NCBI GenBank assembly: GCA_029204225.1
Contig: CM055100.1
Span: 3,076,589 to 3,140,588, forward strand
Direction: 5' to 3'
Source: Diphasiastrum complanatum
Taxonomy: Eukaryota; Streptophyta; Lycopodiopsida; Lycopodiales; Lycopodiaceae
DNA length: 64,000 nt
The translations under genes and the position numbers were made by a program. This document shows positions 22,449 through 32,559 of this stretch, one piece after another; the stretch's first letter is position 1; the number at the start of each line of letters is the position of its first letter. The notes under the pieces were generated by a model. It was given only the letters and a program-made list of their open reading frames with translations. It was not told where the DNA came from and made no database searches.

Positions 22449-25174
22449 GTGTTTTCTGAACTGTTGCGTGAATTTGAGCATGTTTTTAGAGAGCCGACTC
22501 AGTTACCACCTTTACGAGATGTCAACCACCATATAGACCTTGTTTCCTCTGCATCACCTCCTTCTCGTCCTCCTTTTCGGATGTCTATTGTTGAGCGCGA
22601 GGAAGTCCAGCGTCAGGTATCTGATTTATTACGTCAAGGCCTTATTGTTCCTAGCCACAGTCCTTTTGGTGCTCCTGTTTTACTTGTTGATAAGAAGGAT
22701 GGTACTAAACGTCTATTTATTGATTATCATGCTTTAAATAAACTTGCTATCCGTAATCAGTACCCTATCCCTCATATGGATGACCTGTTTGACCAGTTAG
22801 GCCAAGCCAAGATCTTTTCTAAACTTGACCTCCGTTCTGGTTATCACCAGATTCGTATGCATCCTCCTGATGAGCACAAGACAGCTTTCTGTACCCACTT
22901 TGGTCTGTATGAGTTTCGTGTCCTTCCTTTTGGTGTTACCAATGGCCCGCCCACTTTTCAGAATGTCATGAATAACATCTTTCGTCCTCTGCTTGGAAAG
23001 TGTGTCATTGTTTATTTTGACGATATCCTCATTTATAGCACCACTCTCTCTCTTCATGTTCAGCACGTTCGTTCTGTTTTTGTTTTGTTAGTTACTCATC
23101 ATCTGTATGCTAAACGTTCTAAATGTTCTTTTGTTGTTGTACAAATCGAGTTTTTGGGCTTCTTTGTTACTAATGGTACTGTTCGTCTCGACCCTCGTAA
23201 GGTCCGTTCTATTCTTTCATGGCCTGTGCCTGCTGATGTTCATGATGTTCGTATGTTTCTTGGTCTTGCTATCCATCTTCGTAAACCAGTTACTCATTTT
23301 GCCACTCTTGCATCTCCTTTGCATGCTCTGTTGAAAAAGGAAACTTCGTTTGCTTGGACTCCCGCATGTCAGTCAGCTTTTGATACTTTGAAGGTTAAGC
23401 TTACCACTGCCCCTGTTTTATGTCTTCCAGATTTTTCGGTGCTTTGTTACGTCAGCGTCAGTGTGTTATTGCATATGAATCCCGTCGTCTTCGTTCGTAT
23501 GAGCAGCGCTATTCCACTCATGAAAAAGAGTTGCTTGCTATCATTTTTGCTTTAAAGAAGTGGCGTCATTATCTGTATCGTGTTCCGTTTGATGTTTTTA
23601 CTGATCACCAGTCACTTCGTTATGTGTATACACAAAAGGATCTTAGTGACAGTCCTTTCATTTTGATATTCATTATAAGCCTGGTAAAAGTAACGTTGTT
23701 GCTGATGCTTTGTCTCGTTTACCTGCTCTTACTTACAGTCTTGTTACGTCTCCCCACTCTTGGTATGATGATCTTCCTCAGGCTTATGCCACATGTCCAG
23801 ACTTTCGTGATGTTATGTCATCTGCCTCTCGTCCTTCACCAAGTTTATTCCATTGTTAATCATCGTTTGTTTCACTATGGTTCGTTATGCATTCCCAACA
23901 CTCTCGACATATGTCCACAGCTCCTTGATGCCCATTCCTCTCCTGTTGGTGGCCATTTTGGTTTTCAGAAGTCCTTGTTCCGTTTGAAAGAACATTTTTA
24001 TTGGCCTTCCATGAAGCGTGAGCTTTCCCACCTTATTCATACTTGTGATTGTTGCCTTCGTAACAAGTATTCCCGTGAAAAACCTGGCGGTCTCCTTCAA
24101 AGTTGGCCTATTCCTTCCCGCCAGTGGACTGATATATCTATGGACTTCATTTTAGGTCTTCCCCGTACTCAGCGTGGTCATGACTCTTGTTTGGTGGTAG
24201 TTGATAGGTTTTCTAAACAAGCTCATTTCATACCGGTCAGACGTACTATTACAGCAGAGCAGTGTGGTCGTATATTTATTTCTGAGATTTTCCGCTTACA
24301 TGGTCTCCCACGATCTATAATTACTGATCGGGATACCAAGTTTACATCAGGTTTTTGGATAGAGCTTATGCGTATCTTGGATGTTAGGATACTTATGGGC
24401 ACTGCTTATCATTCTTCTGCGGATGGTCAGTCTGAGGTTATTAACCGGGTATTGGAGGATTATTTACAGCATTATGTTTCTCCTTCTGGTCGTGATTGGG
24501 ATCAGCATTGTTTGGCTGAGTATAGTTATAACAGTTATGTTAGTTCCAGCACAGGTGTTTCTCCTTTCCTGCTTGCTCATGGATACTCACCAGTTCTACT
24601 CGATATACCTGCTCCTCCACATGATGCACCTGTTACTATTTCATCTTATCTTTCGAGTGCTCGGGAGATTATTACTAGAGCTGCTACTCATTTACAGCAT
24701 ATTCAGCAGCGGTACAAGACCATTGTTGATCGTCATCGGCGCCATGTTGAGTTTGCAGAGGGAGATACTGTTTTTCTTCGGTTACGCTTTGCTCGCCATC
24801 GTTTTGTACAGGGTCTTGCTTCTACTGAGAAGCTTGTGCCGCGCTATTATGGGCCTTTTCAGATTCTTGAGCGCCTCAGTCCAGTTACATATCGTCTTGA
24901 GTTACCTGCTGCTACTCGGGCTTGTGATATCTTTCATGTCAGTTTATTACATGCTGCTATTGAGGATGATGCTCCTCGAGATTCCTCATTTCCTACAAAT
25001 CCAGAGCTTTTTCCATTCCTGCTAGCTGCTATTTTACAGGTGCGCTTATTGCATAGTCGTCGCCATCGGCAGGTTCAGTTTTTGGTCCAGTGGGATGGTC
25101 GTCCTATTGAGGAGGCTACTTGGGAGCCCATTGATGTTTTTTATCATACCCCTATCCTGGCTGATCAGGCTTGA
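22449..25174 (+). pseudogene. pol of the nested chromovirus (RT, RNase H, integrase, chromodomain)
   Basis: RT is open from about 22449 to 23430 with [29 protein letters not shown] and VYFDDIL. The early RNase H part is deleted (the frame jumps from LCLPDF to FFGALLRQRQC). SYEQRYSTHEKELLAI is intact, then a frameshift at about 23655. From about 23840 the frame is open to the stop at 25174: GGHFGFQKS...FYWPSM (zinc-binding), TDISMDFI, TDRDTKFTSGFW, ADGQSEVINR (the D, D and E of the integrase core), PRYYGPFQIL (GPY/F) and a chromodomain with [18 protein letters not shown]. The missing protease and partial RNase H rule out autonomous activity. Confidence 0.88.
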
Positions 25175-25325
25175 TCACTTGCAGCTACCATTGCTTCTCG
25201 AGATGCTCCGGCTTCTCTTGATGTTCCTTTCTCAGATGGGATATTTTGATGCAGTATTTTTCTCTGGCATTGGTTCTTATCTTATTTTGCCTACATTGGG
25301 GGCAATGTTCTTTATAGCCAGGGAG

Positions 25326-25790
25326 AGTTACGGACTACAGGATACAGGCCTACTGGGCTACTCTGCATATATTCCGCAGGCCTCTTTACATTTACTGTTG
25401 GTTATGTATATTTCTGGTTACGCATTTTATATTAGTCATGTACAGGCCCTAGAGCCTTTTTATATGCTTATGACCCGCACTGGGTCCTTTTTTATGACAT
25501 TGACTAGCCTTGGGCCCTTATTATATGGTTATATGTGGAGTGGGGGCCCGTAGGAGGGCGCACTATTTTCCCTCCACATTTTGCCTCCCTTTACTTTTGA
25601 ATTCCTATTTTAGTGTTCATTGGTAGGGTATTTATAGGGGCATTTGTACACTCATTTTTCAAATTATTGTTTGGTATTGCTTGGGCTCTTCGTGGGGGAA
25701 CCTATTGTCTTGTCTATTGCTTGTAGGGCTTTAGTCTATTGCTGTCTTTTATGCTTCATTGATTCAACACCTGAGATTTTGATCATAACT
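25326..25790 (+). repeat. Right (3') LTR of the nested chromovirus
   Basis: 465 bp, one mismatch to 20329-20793. It is preceded by GCCAGGGAG, the purine-rich sequence also found in the sister element. Confidence 0.93.
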
Positions 25791-26253
25791 ACTAGTCAAC
25801 GGGACATGTGTTATATGCTCACTGAGAAACTTGGTCCAGTGAATGAGTGACACATGTCAGAGTTGACCGATCAAACATGACACGTGTCACATGCTCACTG
25901 GGACACTTGGTCCAGTGTATGAGTGAAACATGTCAGCTTACTCACTTGCCTATGTGTCAGGGTACTGCCAAGTGGCAAGTGTCGATTGCGCATGGAATTG
26001 GCCATGTGTCGACGTTAGGAAAGGTCAGGGTTAAGGGGTGCTTGAGGATTGTGCATAAGTGAGCCTAGAGAGAGGCATTCCTCATCATAATCTATGCAGC
26101 AAAGGTTGGGAGGAGACGAGGCAGCCAGCTCCACCATGTTTCATGTGCTCTGATGTTTGTACATGCAGGGAAATCGACAGGGATCGACATTGCTGATTGT
26201 TGCGCATGGGATAAGCTAGGTTTTAAGTGAAGTTTCAGATGTGGAGTCTGACA
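25791..26253 (+). repeat. 3' LTR (last 463 bp) of the TGTTAGA Ty3 element
   Basis: Corresponds base for base to 17758-18220 with about eight differences. It starts with ACTAG, directly abutting the inner element, and ends TCTGACA next to CCCAA. Confidence 0.88.
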
Positions 26254-26520
26254 CCCAACCTATCCATAAACTCGTAGAGAAGGCCCATGGTGGACCCCTC
26301 TCTATTTGTGAGTCGTAGAACGGTGTAGAGTGGCTGCAACCCAACAACAATCGATCTTGCCTCGTCCCAAAAGTCCGATGACAAAATGATGGTCTCAAAT
26401 CTCCTAGATCGAGACTCAGTCGATTTGCTCCATTGTACCCATAGGGTAGAAACAACCATTTGTCTAAGGGTGTGGTGTACCTTTAGGAGCCGCTCCAAGA
26501 CTATAAATATGAATGCAAAT
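26254..26520 (-). pseudogene. hAT transposase exon, 5' part, cut by the LTR element
   Basis: Encodes FAFIFIVLERLL ... SSDFWDEARSIV ... VLRLTNREGSTMG ... EFMDRLG. Reading continues across the CCCAA duplication into 17561-17523 (EQLDRCTELSFA) before a gtatat donor, so the insertion lies in coding sequence. Confidence 0.85.
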
Positions 26521-27365
26521 CTAAGCACATTGAACAATTTAAATTTCAAAAATTTTGAACAATCATCAATCCATCAAAGTTCAAACGTCAAAGCAAAGGC
26601 CAAAAATCGAGATCCAGATAAGGCTTAAGCTAGGCTCTAGTTGGTAATTTCTAAAGTTTAAACCTTCAAAAATCAAGATTCAAAGTTCAAACCTCGTGGG
26701 AGCCAGTCTAAGGATCTCCAAATTCTTGAACCCTCTATAAATTGCAAGGACCTTTGGTTCCTTGGTGACAAACCTCACCAAGAACCGTGCAGTATCAAGG
26801 ACGTCTTTCACCCAAGGAAGAGCTGGACAAAAGCAAGACATGTATGAGCCGTGATGAAAAGCAAAGACAAACTAGACTCTAGTTACAACTTACTAGGTCC
26901 AAGGAGCTGCTTATGCTTGAAAATTGAGAGCAAAATCAAGAGTCTCGACTCATCTGTGAGTCGTGACCAAGCAACATTCACGACATGTAGAATCGTCAAA
27001 CTTAAAGTTCAAGCAGTAAGTTTGTAACTACTAATTGTTACTAACTAGGATATACCTGCAATGTCCTCAATCAGTAGGTCAATGTTGTGTGCAATGCATG
27101 GAGTCCAAAAGATAGTCGGATAATTCTCCATCACCAAATCTCTCGTGGCTTTGCAATTTGCAGCATTGTCAGTAATGACTTGCACAACACTTTGACCAAG
27201 ATGTACTCGCCTGTAACATTAAACAGATTGCAACGAGCATTCAGGTAGATTCAGATTTTAATTGAGTGACAACTCACTGGCATCAAAAACGAAAATGATA
27301 AAATTCTAATTACCAATGAGCAATGAGCATTGAAATCCAACAAATGTCATGAACACTTTACTCAC

Positions 27366-27980
27366 CTGAAACAATCGTGCCAGGTGCCAATGTGTCGATG
27401 GCTCTCAAGAACATGGTGCCCACACAGGAAGACACTAGACTATTAATGATATGTCACCTCTTGGTGTCACTCCAACCATCAGTCATGATGGTGCACCCGA
27501 ATTGTTTCCACGATTCACCAACGGGCTCCAAATTCTTTGATTACATCTTGAACCTCCCTCATCAAATGTGTGGTGCATAGGGACTCCATGCAAGGTCCAC
27601 GGTATGTGGCCCCTATCGCAGCAACATTGAGCACTCTCTATCATATCCCCCCAAGGAAGAATCTTCACTAGATGGAAGGGGAGGTCACAACGGTAGAAGA
27701 GTCTTTTGATAGCCACATCTGTCCTATGCTTGTTGTCACCCCGAAATGACTACACATAATACTCTCTACTAGTAACACCTCTCCGTGGGGGACTAGAAGT
27801 AGAGGGGCCAGTTACATCTACATGTGGTGTAGATGTGCCGGCCTCTGTCTCATACTGACCTGAGGTGGATGCATGATGCCTAACAGCTGATCCTATTGCA
27901 ACAAAAGAAATCAAAAAACATTTAATCACACATCCAACGTTTTGTGCCTGAGCTACCGTATCCCGTTGCAACTGTGACAT
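27366..27980 (-). pseudogene. hAT transposase first recognisable exon (DUF659 start)
   Basis: Contains TDVAIKRLFYRCDLPFHL and, after a frameshift, SWKQFGCTIMTDGWSDTKR and GTMFLRAIDT, typical of the RNase H-like catalytic start in DUF659 hAT proteins. It ends at a TCAG/gtgag donor. Stops and a frameshift are present. Confidence 0.8.
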
Positions 27981-29220
27981 GATCCTGTATAGGATCTTTA
28001 TGTCTCACTTTGACTGACTCTCAAGTCCTGACTCTAAAGTCTCAACTCCTAACTCCTAACTCTTAACTCTCCTAACTTCTAAAACTCCTCTCACCTCTAT
28101 TGCCTGAGTTCTAACTCTAAACTCTAACACCCCTGAGTCATAACAACCCTACTAAAGTGTAACTAAAACTAAATTTACAATTTAACACACACACCTCTTG
28201 CCTAAACTCACACACACCTCTCCTCCTCCTATTCTCTCTCCAAGACTCTCCTAACTCCAAGCTCTAGCCTCTCTCCTTCATTCACCTAATAGTAGTGGCT
28301 AATACTACTAAAAACCTAAGTTCTAACTTCTCCTAACTCCTATTCTAATTTCTCTCCTTCAAACTGCATTTAACAATCAAGATTAAATTAAGTTCTAGCA
28401 CATTGCACATTCACCATAAATGCCATTTCCTCTCTCCTCTCTCCTCTAAGCTCTTTCCTCTCTCCTCAAGGCTCTCTCTTCTCTCTTCTCCTTTCTCCTC
28501 CCCTTACAAATTTCTCCCTCTCCTCAACGTTCTCCCCTTCAAAGAGGAGCAAAAAAACATATAAAGTGAATTGTGATAGGATCAGGGCTGTTATAAAAAA
28601 ATTTCCAGTCCCAATTCTTTTTTATTCGAATTGGGACAGTTCGATTCTTTGACGAATCGCGATTCGTGGAAACACTACAACTTCATTTTGAGTGGTGGGT
28701 CGAATTTTTCCGACCTATGCTGACTTGCATGTATTCTTGCATACTATAGTCTGTTGACAACTTTTCTGACCCTATGTCGGCTTGCATGACTTCTACAAAC
28801 TAAAATGCACGTTATTTACAAATGTGAACTTTTCTGACATCGCCCACCTTAGAAAAATGCAATAGACATAAGTCATATAATTGTTGCTTTGGAAAAAGTT
28901 AGAAATGGCCTTTAGAAGAATGCCAACTTTTGCCCTTAGGAAGAGTGCAATACATATGTGATTCACATTATTTTGCCTTACAATGTTAAGAACAGTCCTT
29001 GGAAAAATGCCAACATTTCCAACCCTACACCAATTTGAGTGTCTTTCTACAAACGTGTGACTATTATTGACTATTGTGTATTTCTACAATCGCAGAACTT
29101 AGAAGTAAATCTACGAGAAGAAATTATGTGACGGGACCACGTTAACACTACCCCTTAATAAGGATCCTAGACTTTAATGTTTAAATTTAGCATAGCACAA
29201 AATCTGAGATGATTCTTAAA
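27981..29220. other. hAT 5' flank and unassigned sequence
   Basis: 28000-28560 is pyrimidine-rich (CTCTCC clusters) without an ORF. At 28652-28667 ACGAATCGCGATTCGT is a perfect 16-bp palindrome, and TCCCAATTC/GAATTGGGA (28609-28636) forms a second inverted repeat. They may be subterminal parts of the hAT element. I see nothing recognisable from 28680 to 29220. Confidence 0.4.
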
Positions 29221-29229
29221 GACTTAGTA

Positions 29230-29570
29230 AAAAATTCTATAGTCACTAAATGTGTTCTGCAAAGCATAAGTTAGAGCTCTTTGTTTGAGACCTTTTCTCT
29301 GACATAATGACATCTAACCTCAATGTGTTGACTCTTAGAATGAAATCAAGGATCGAGTGACAAAGCTATTGTGCTTTGATTGTCACAATGCAAAAGAGTT
29401 GGACTATTATGAGATAGTCTTATGTCAGATAATAAATGTCGTAACCGCATGGCTTCCTTAGTTGCTTGAATACTAGCTATGTATTCTAATTTCGTGGAAG
29501 ACAATGCAATAGATGTTTGCTTTCTACTATTCTAAAATACATGACCTAAAGCTATATTCAATAAAGAAAC
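29230..29570 (-). pseudogene. Ty1/copia RNase H fragment
   Basis: The minus-strand translation gives copia RNase H signatures: ALSSTKLEYIASIQATKEA, HCDNQSTIAL, and KSQHIEVRCHYVREKVSNKEL. Stops and gaps are present and no LTR was identified. Confidence 0.75.
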
Positions 29571-29739
29571 CATTGGTTCTATGAAACCAAGCTCTTGGTG
29601 ACTATTTCAGTCCCTACAATGCCTTGTGGAGTTTACAAACAATATGTTCTTTGCCCTTGAGTTCATAACCCCTCTGCTTCTATGCCAAATGCTTCTTTCC
29701 TCTCAAGTGCACGTGATGTTACTGCCCGGATTGCTTACC

Positions 29740-30500
29740 ATTTACAAAAGATATAGCAGCACACCATAAACTTTTGCAAATCAGCATCATCACCATGTCA
29801 AGTTTCAAGAAAGTGATATGGTTTACTAAGCTTGAGTTTTGCTAGCCATCACTTTGTTCAGGGCCAACCTTCTATTGAAAAGCTTGCTCCACACTATTAT
29901 GGGCCTTTTCAAATTCTTCAGCATCATCGCCATGTCAAGTTTCAAGAAAGTGATATAGTTTACTAAGCTTGAGCTTTTGCTAGCCATCACTTTGTTCAGG
30001 GCCAAGCTTCTATTGAAAAGCTTGCTACACACTATTATGGGCCATTTACAAAACATATAGCAGCACGCTAGAAACTTTTGTAGATCAGCATCATCGCCAC
30101 AACAAGTTTCAGGAAAGTGATATGGTTTACTAAGCTTGAGCTTTTGCTAGCCATCACTTTGTTCAGGACCAAGCTTCTATTGAAAAGCTTGCTCCACACT
30201 ATTATGGGCCTTTTCAAATTCTTCAACGCATTATTCCAATTACATCTGGTCTTCAGCTATCTCCGACGACACGTGCTTGTGATATTTTTCATGTGAGCCT
30301 GCTACCAGCTATATTGGGGATATACCTTGATTTGATAAATTTTTCAAGGATCCAAAGCTCTTGACATTTCTTCTTACTGCTATTCTTCAGGTGCGCTTTT
30401 AGCAGGGTCGACACTGGCAGTAGGTTCAGTTTCTGGTTCAGCGGGATGGTTGTCTTCTTGGGGAGGCTACTTGCAAGTTGATTGTAATTTTTTAGCACAA
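29740..30500 (+). mobile_element. Chromovirus pol 3' relic with triplicated GPY/F module
   Basis: Three consecutive copies of a 130-160-bp segment (about 29773-29920, 29923-30050, 30095-30225) each encode the integrase C-terminal module HHFVQ(G/D)QASIEKLAPHYYGPF. They are followed once by TRACDIFHVSLLPA and a chromodomain remnant (ILQVRF...QFLVQRDG) to about 30480. Similarity is to the AGTTA chromovirus family. Stops are present in each copy. Confidence 0.72.
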
Positions 30501-30519
30501 ATTACTTTCTATAAGACAT

Positions 30520-31000
30520 TTGACTACTGCAGCCAGTAAGTACAAAGTTCCTTCTGGCAAAAAATATTTATCAGTACGGCTAAATCTGGGCAATGAATTG
30601 ATTGTTTAGATGTTGGACAAATCATTATATTTGTGAATATAACTTCCTACAGCGCTACTTCATTTGAATGAGAGAAATGATGTCGATGCTACATAACATA
30701 TAGACAGATTGTCAATGGGACATCAAAAGTCTCCACGTCTATTGATGGGCTGACATGCCTCCTTTAACATGTTTTATTTCCGCCGGATAAGTTAAAGCCT
30801 ACCACCATCGGTAACATGTAAAGATAGCATTACTGCTTTGGTGGATACACGCAACAAATATACATTTATAAGCACTCAATTTCTACCACACCTTATAGAC
30901 TACGACCCAGCCCATGTTCTCGGTTAATTAAGTTGCCTCGCTCCTGTTCTTCACGTGATAAAAGTATTGCAAGATGTCTCAAAGATATAGCCAGATGATT
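30520..31000. other. No feature recognised
   Basis: Downstream of the chromodomain remnant. This may be decayed LTR, but no boundary or family match could be supported. Confidence 0.35.
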
Positions 31001-31495
31001 AATGTTGTCAACATTATTTGAATGCAGATTTGGGGGGCAACCTAATTGTACTCACTAGTGAACACAATAAAGTGAACTTAAGGAAGGAAATTAGCTCTGT
31101 TTTAGAGACACAACTTCTATTAATTTCCATTTCAAGAAGTAATTGCAACAAAGAAAGAGTAAGAGGAACTACTAGCAGTTTTGGTTGTCTTTCTTTGGAG
31201 TATCTCTCCCACTGGCTGCTATATATTTTTTCATCCCCTGTGCCATAACAACACACTGCTGATCCGAGCTGATGGCTGCTGATTGATGATGATGATAAAA
31301 TGGACCCACATGAGCTGAGAGCAAGGGACGAGGAAGCTGATAATAGCGAAGGAGCTGCAGTGTGGCAACAGTTGAACAAAGAAGAGGACAATGCTGACCA
31401 GCTAGCCGCAGCAATGCCGACTGCTCTGCCCACCATGCTTCCCTTCTTATATCAGATGCCGTAAGCCCCACCTTAGCATCTGCGAGTGAAGACTA
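31000..31495 (-). repeat. Possible decayed LTR
   Basis: On the minus strand GATATAAGAAGGGAAGC near 31447 resembles an LTR TATA box, followed by a GC-richer stretch open in two frames without recognisable motifs. No partner or target duplication was found, so this is only a suggestion. Confidence 0.25.
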
Positions 31496-31714
31496 TCAAG
31501 ATCAAGTCTTTGTTGCATAACCCACCAAAATAATGGATTGATCAAACACACAATCTATCATCCACTACAAAAGAATCAGAAGCATTGATGAGTATATGCA
31601 TTTGCAACTGACGATAAGACAGAGTTAGACAGACAATTTCTCTACCTGGGTTTACCTCTCAGCAACCAAAGCTCATTGCTTCTATCTCAGCAAAGAGGGC
31701 CACAAGAAAACTGA

Positions 31715-31718
<4 letters not shown>

Positions 31719-31752
<34 letters not shown>
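31719..31752. repeat. (CT)n microsatellite
   Basis: CT run of about 34 bases. Confidence 0.9.
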
Positions 31753-31755
<3 letters not shown>

Positions 31756-32229
31756 TGTTGCATGCAGGCAAAAGAGAGATATCACTTGCAAGCCACTCAA
31801 TGCCCTTTAAAATTGTTTTTCAAAAACTTGACTCATTGTTTTTTAACTTTTTAAAGGATGACCTAAGCTAGGTAGAAGTGTCAAAATTAGCAAACTATGG
31901 ATAAGATTTGCAACTTTTTAAAGATACGAGCATGAAGATTGATTTTTAGGATTCTCAAAACATCATACCATCATGGACAACCTTTACAATTTTTGGCCTT
32001 GCCTTGTCATGAGTATTGTAATAGACACCTCAAAAGATGATGCTTCACATTAGAAAAAAAATTGAGCAATTATGTATTGGGGAATGGGATTCCTCAATGA
32101 CATTTTCATTGGGAATTATGCCATAAAAGATGGCGAGACTGAGCCATTTTTATGACAGGATGATTCAATCAAAAGGTCAATAGGAAAAACCATTCCCTTG
32201 ATGTAAAGGATAACTTGTGTTGCGCAAAA

Positions 32230-32370
32230 TGGCAGATGTGACATCTATCAACCTTTATGGAAGTTCAAAGCACCCTCAAATCTTTATGAAAATACTTATG
32301 TCATGGATAAGCTCTTTTATGGACTTAATGGTCTTTGCAAAATTTAAGCCTCTTCATAGATACACTATGT
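32230..32370 (+). pseudogene. Possible Ty1/copia RT fragment
   Basis: KLFYGLNGLCKI near 32310 resembles the copia RT motif KALYGLKQAPRAW, preceded by a compatible spacing of degraded sequence. The match is short and without context. Confidence 0.3.
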
Positions 32371-32433
32371 CAACAATAGGGAATCATTTACTGATTTTCA
32401 ATGTATTATGAAATCTAATTCGTTTTATTAATT

Positions 32434-32535
<102 letters not shown>

Positions 32536-32559
32536 TCTAGCTTTTCACTTGACTTTGTC

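Larger units (their letters stand above)
20329..25790 (+). mobile_element. AGTTA chromovirus nested in the TGTTAGA element; probably a recombinant of two insertions
   Basis: Two 465-bp AGTTA...TAACT LTRs differ at a single base. The element is related to 4352-10561 but belongs to a different LTR subfamily. The left flank is outer-element RT ending TAGAG, and the right flank is outer-element 3' LTR starting ACTAG. These are different sites and no target duplication is shared. In the intact outer LTR (17758) ACTAG is a normal internal sequence, so the right LTR marks an insertion there and the left LTR another insertion in RT. Confidence 0.88.
17562..26258 (+). mobile_element. Ty3/gypsy element with TGTTAGA...TCTGACA LTRs, TSD CCCAA, inserted in the hAT exon
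   Basis: CCCAA at 17562-17566 and 26254-26258 flank an element that starts TGTTAGAGCC and ends GAGTCTGACA. The 5' LTR is complete. The 3' LTR keeps only its last 463 bp because a second LTR element (20329-25790) occupies its start. Internal coding sequence is heavily decayed and stops in the RT. The shared LTR parts differ at roughly 2% of positions by my reading, so insertion was fairly recent despite the ruined gag-pol. Confidence 0.88.
16103..27980 (-). pseudogene. hAT-superfamily transposase gene (DUF659/hAT dimerisation type), broken and split by an LTR element
   Basis: Exons read on the minus strand: 27980-27366, 27210-27056, 26822-26693, 26520-26254 joined across the insertion to 17561-17523, 17392-16885, about 16652-16535 and 16309-16103. 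Motifs in order: FYRCDLPFHLVK and GCTIMTDGWSDTKR (DUF659), VVQVITDNAANC, FWTPCIAHNIDLLIEDI, VLRLTNREGSTMG...YEFMDRLGEQ, and the hAT dimerisation block WWDKYGACTPRLQRIALRVL...HWSIYSLIHTKKRNRL. The last exon has an acidic tail with eight Asp. Introns have gt/ag borders. In-frame stops (for example TGG to TGA after DTKR, and two in the 16885-17392 exon), a frameshift near 27500, and the 8.7-kb insertion make it non-functional. No BED zinc finger was found upstream. Confidence 0.85.
15335..28677 (-). mobile_element. Candidate limits of the hAT element (uncertain)
   Basis: AAGTGTTTTCATG at about 15335 and its approximate inverse CGTGGAAACACTA ending about 28677 could be decayed TIRs around the transposase gene. 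Without the later LTR insertion the element would be about 4.6 kb, a usual size for hAT. The 8-bp flanks do not match, and the TIR agreement is short. Confidence 0.22.

Noticed and set aside
24381-25025. 214-residue Leu-rich plus-strand ORF and similar hydrophobic ORFs over pol regions
   Set aside because: Out-of-frame shadow of the integrase-chromodomain frame; the hydrophobicity comes from the T-rich codon bias of the real frame.
20329-25790. Placing the chromovirus LTR ends at TG...CA inside the AGTTA...TAACT limits
   Set aside because: The CCTAA target duplication of the sister copy and the directly abutting primer site fit only the AGTTA/TAACT limits.
31014-31471. 140-residue Ser/Leu-rich minus ORF as a gene
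   Set aside because: No recognisable domain, overlapping open frames and an LTR-like TATA context; more likely decayed LTR.
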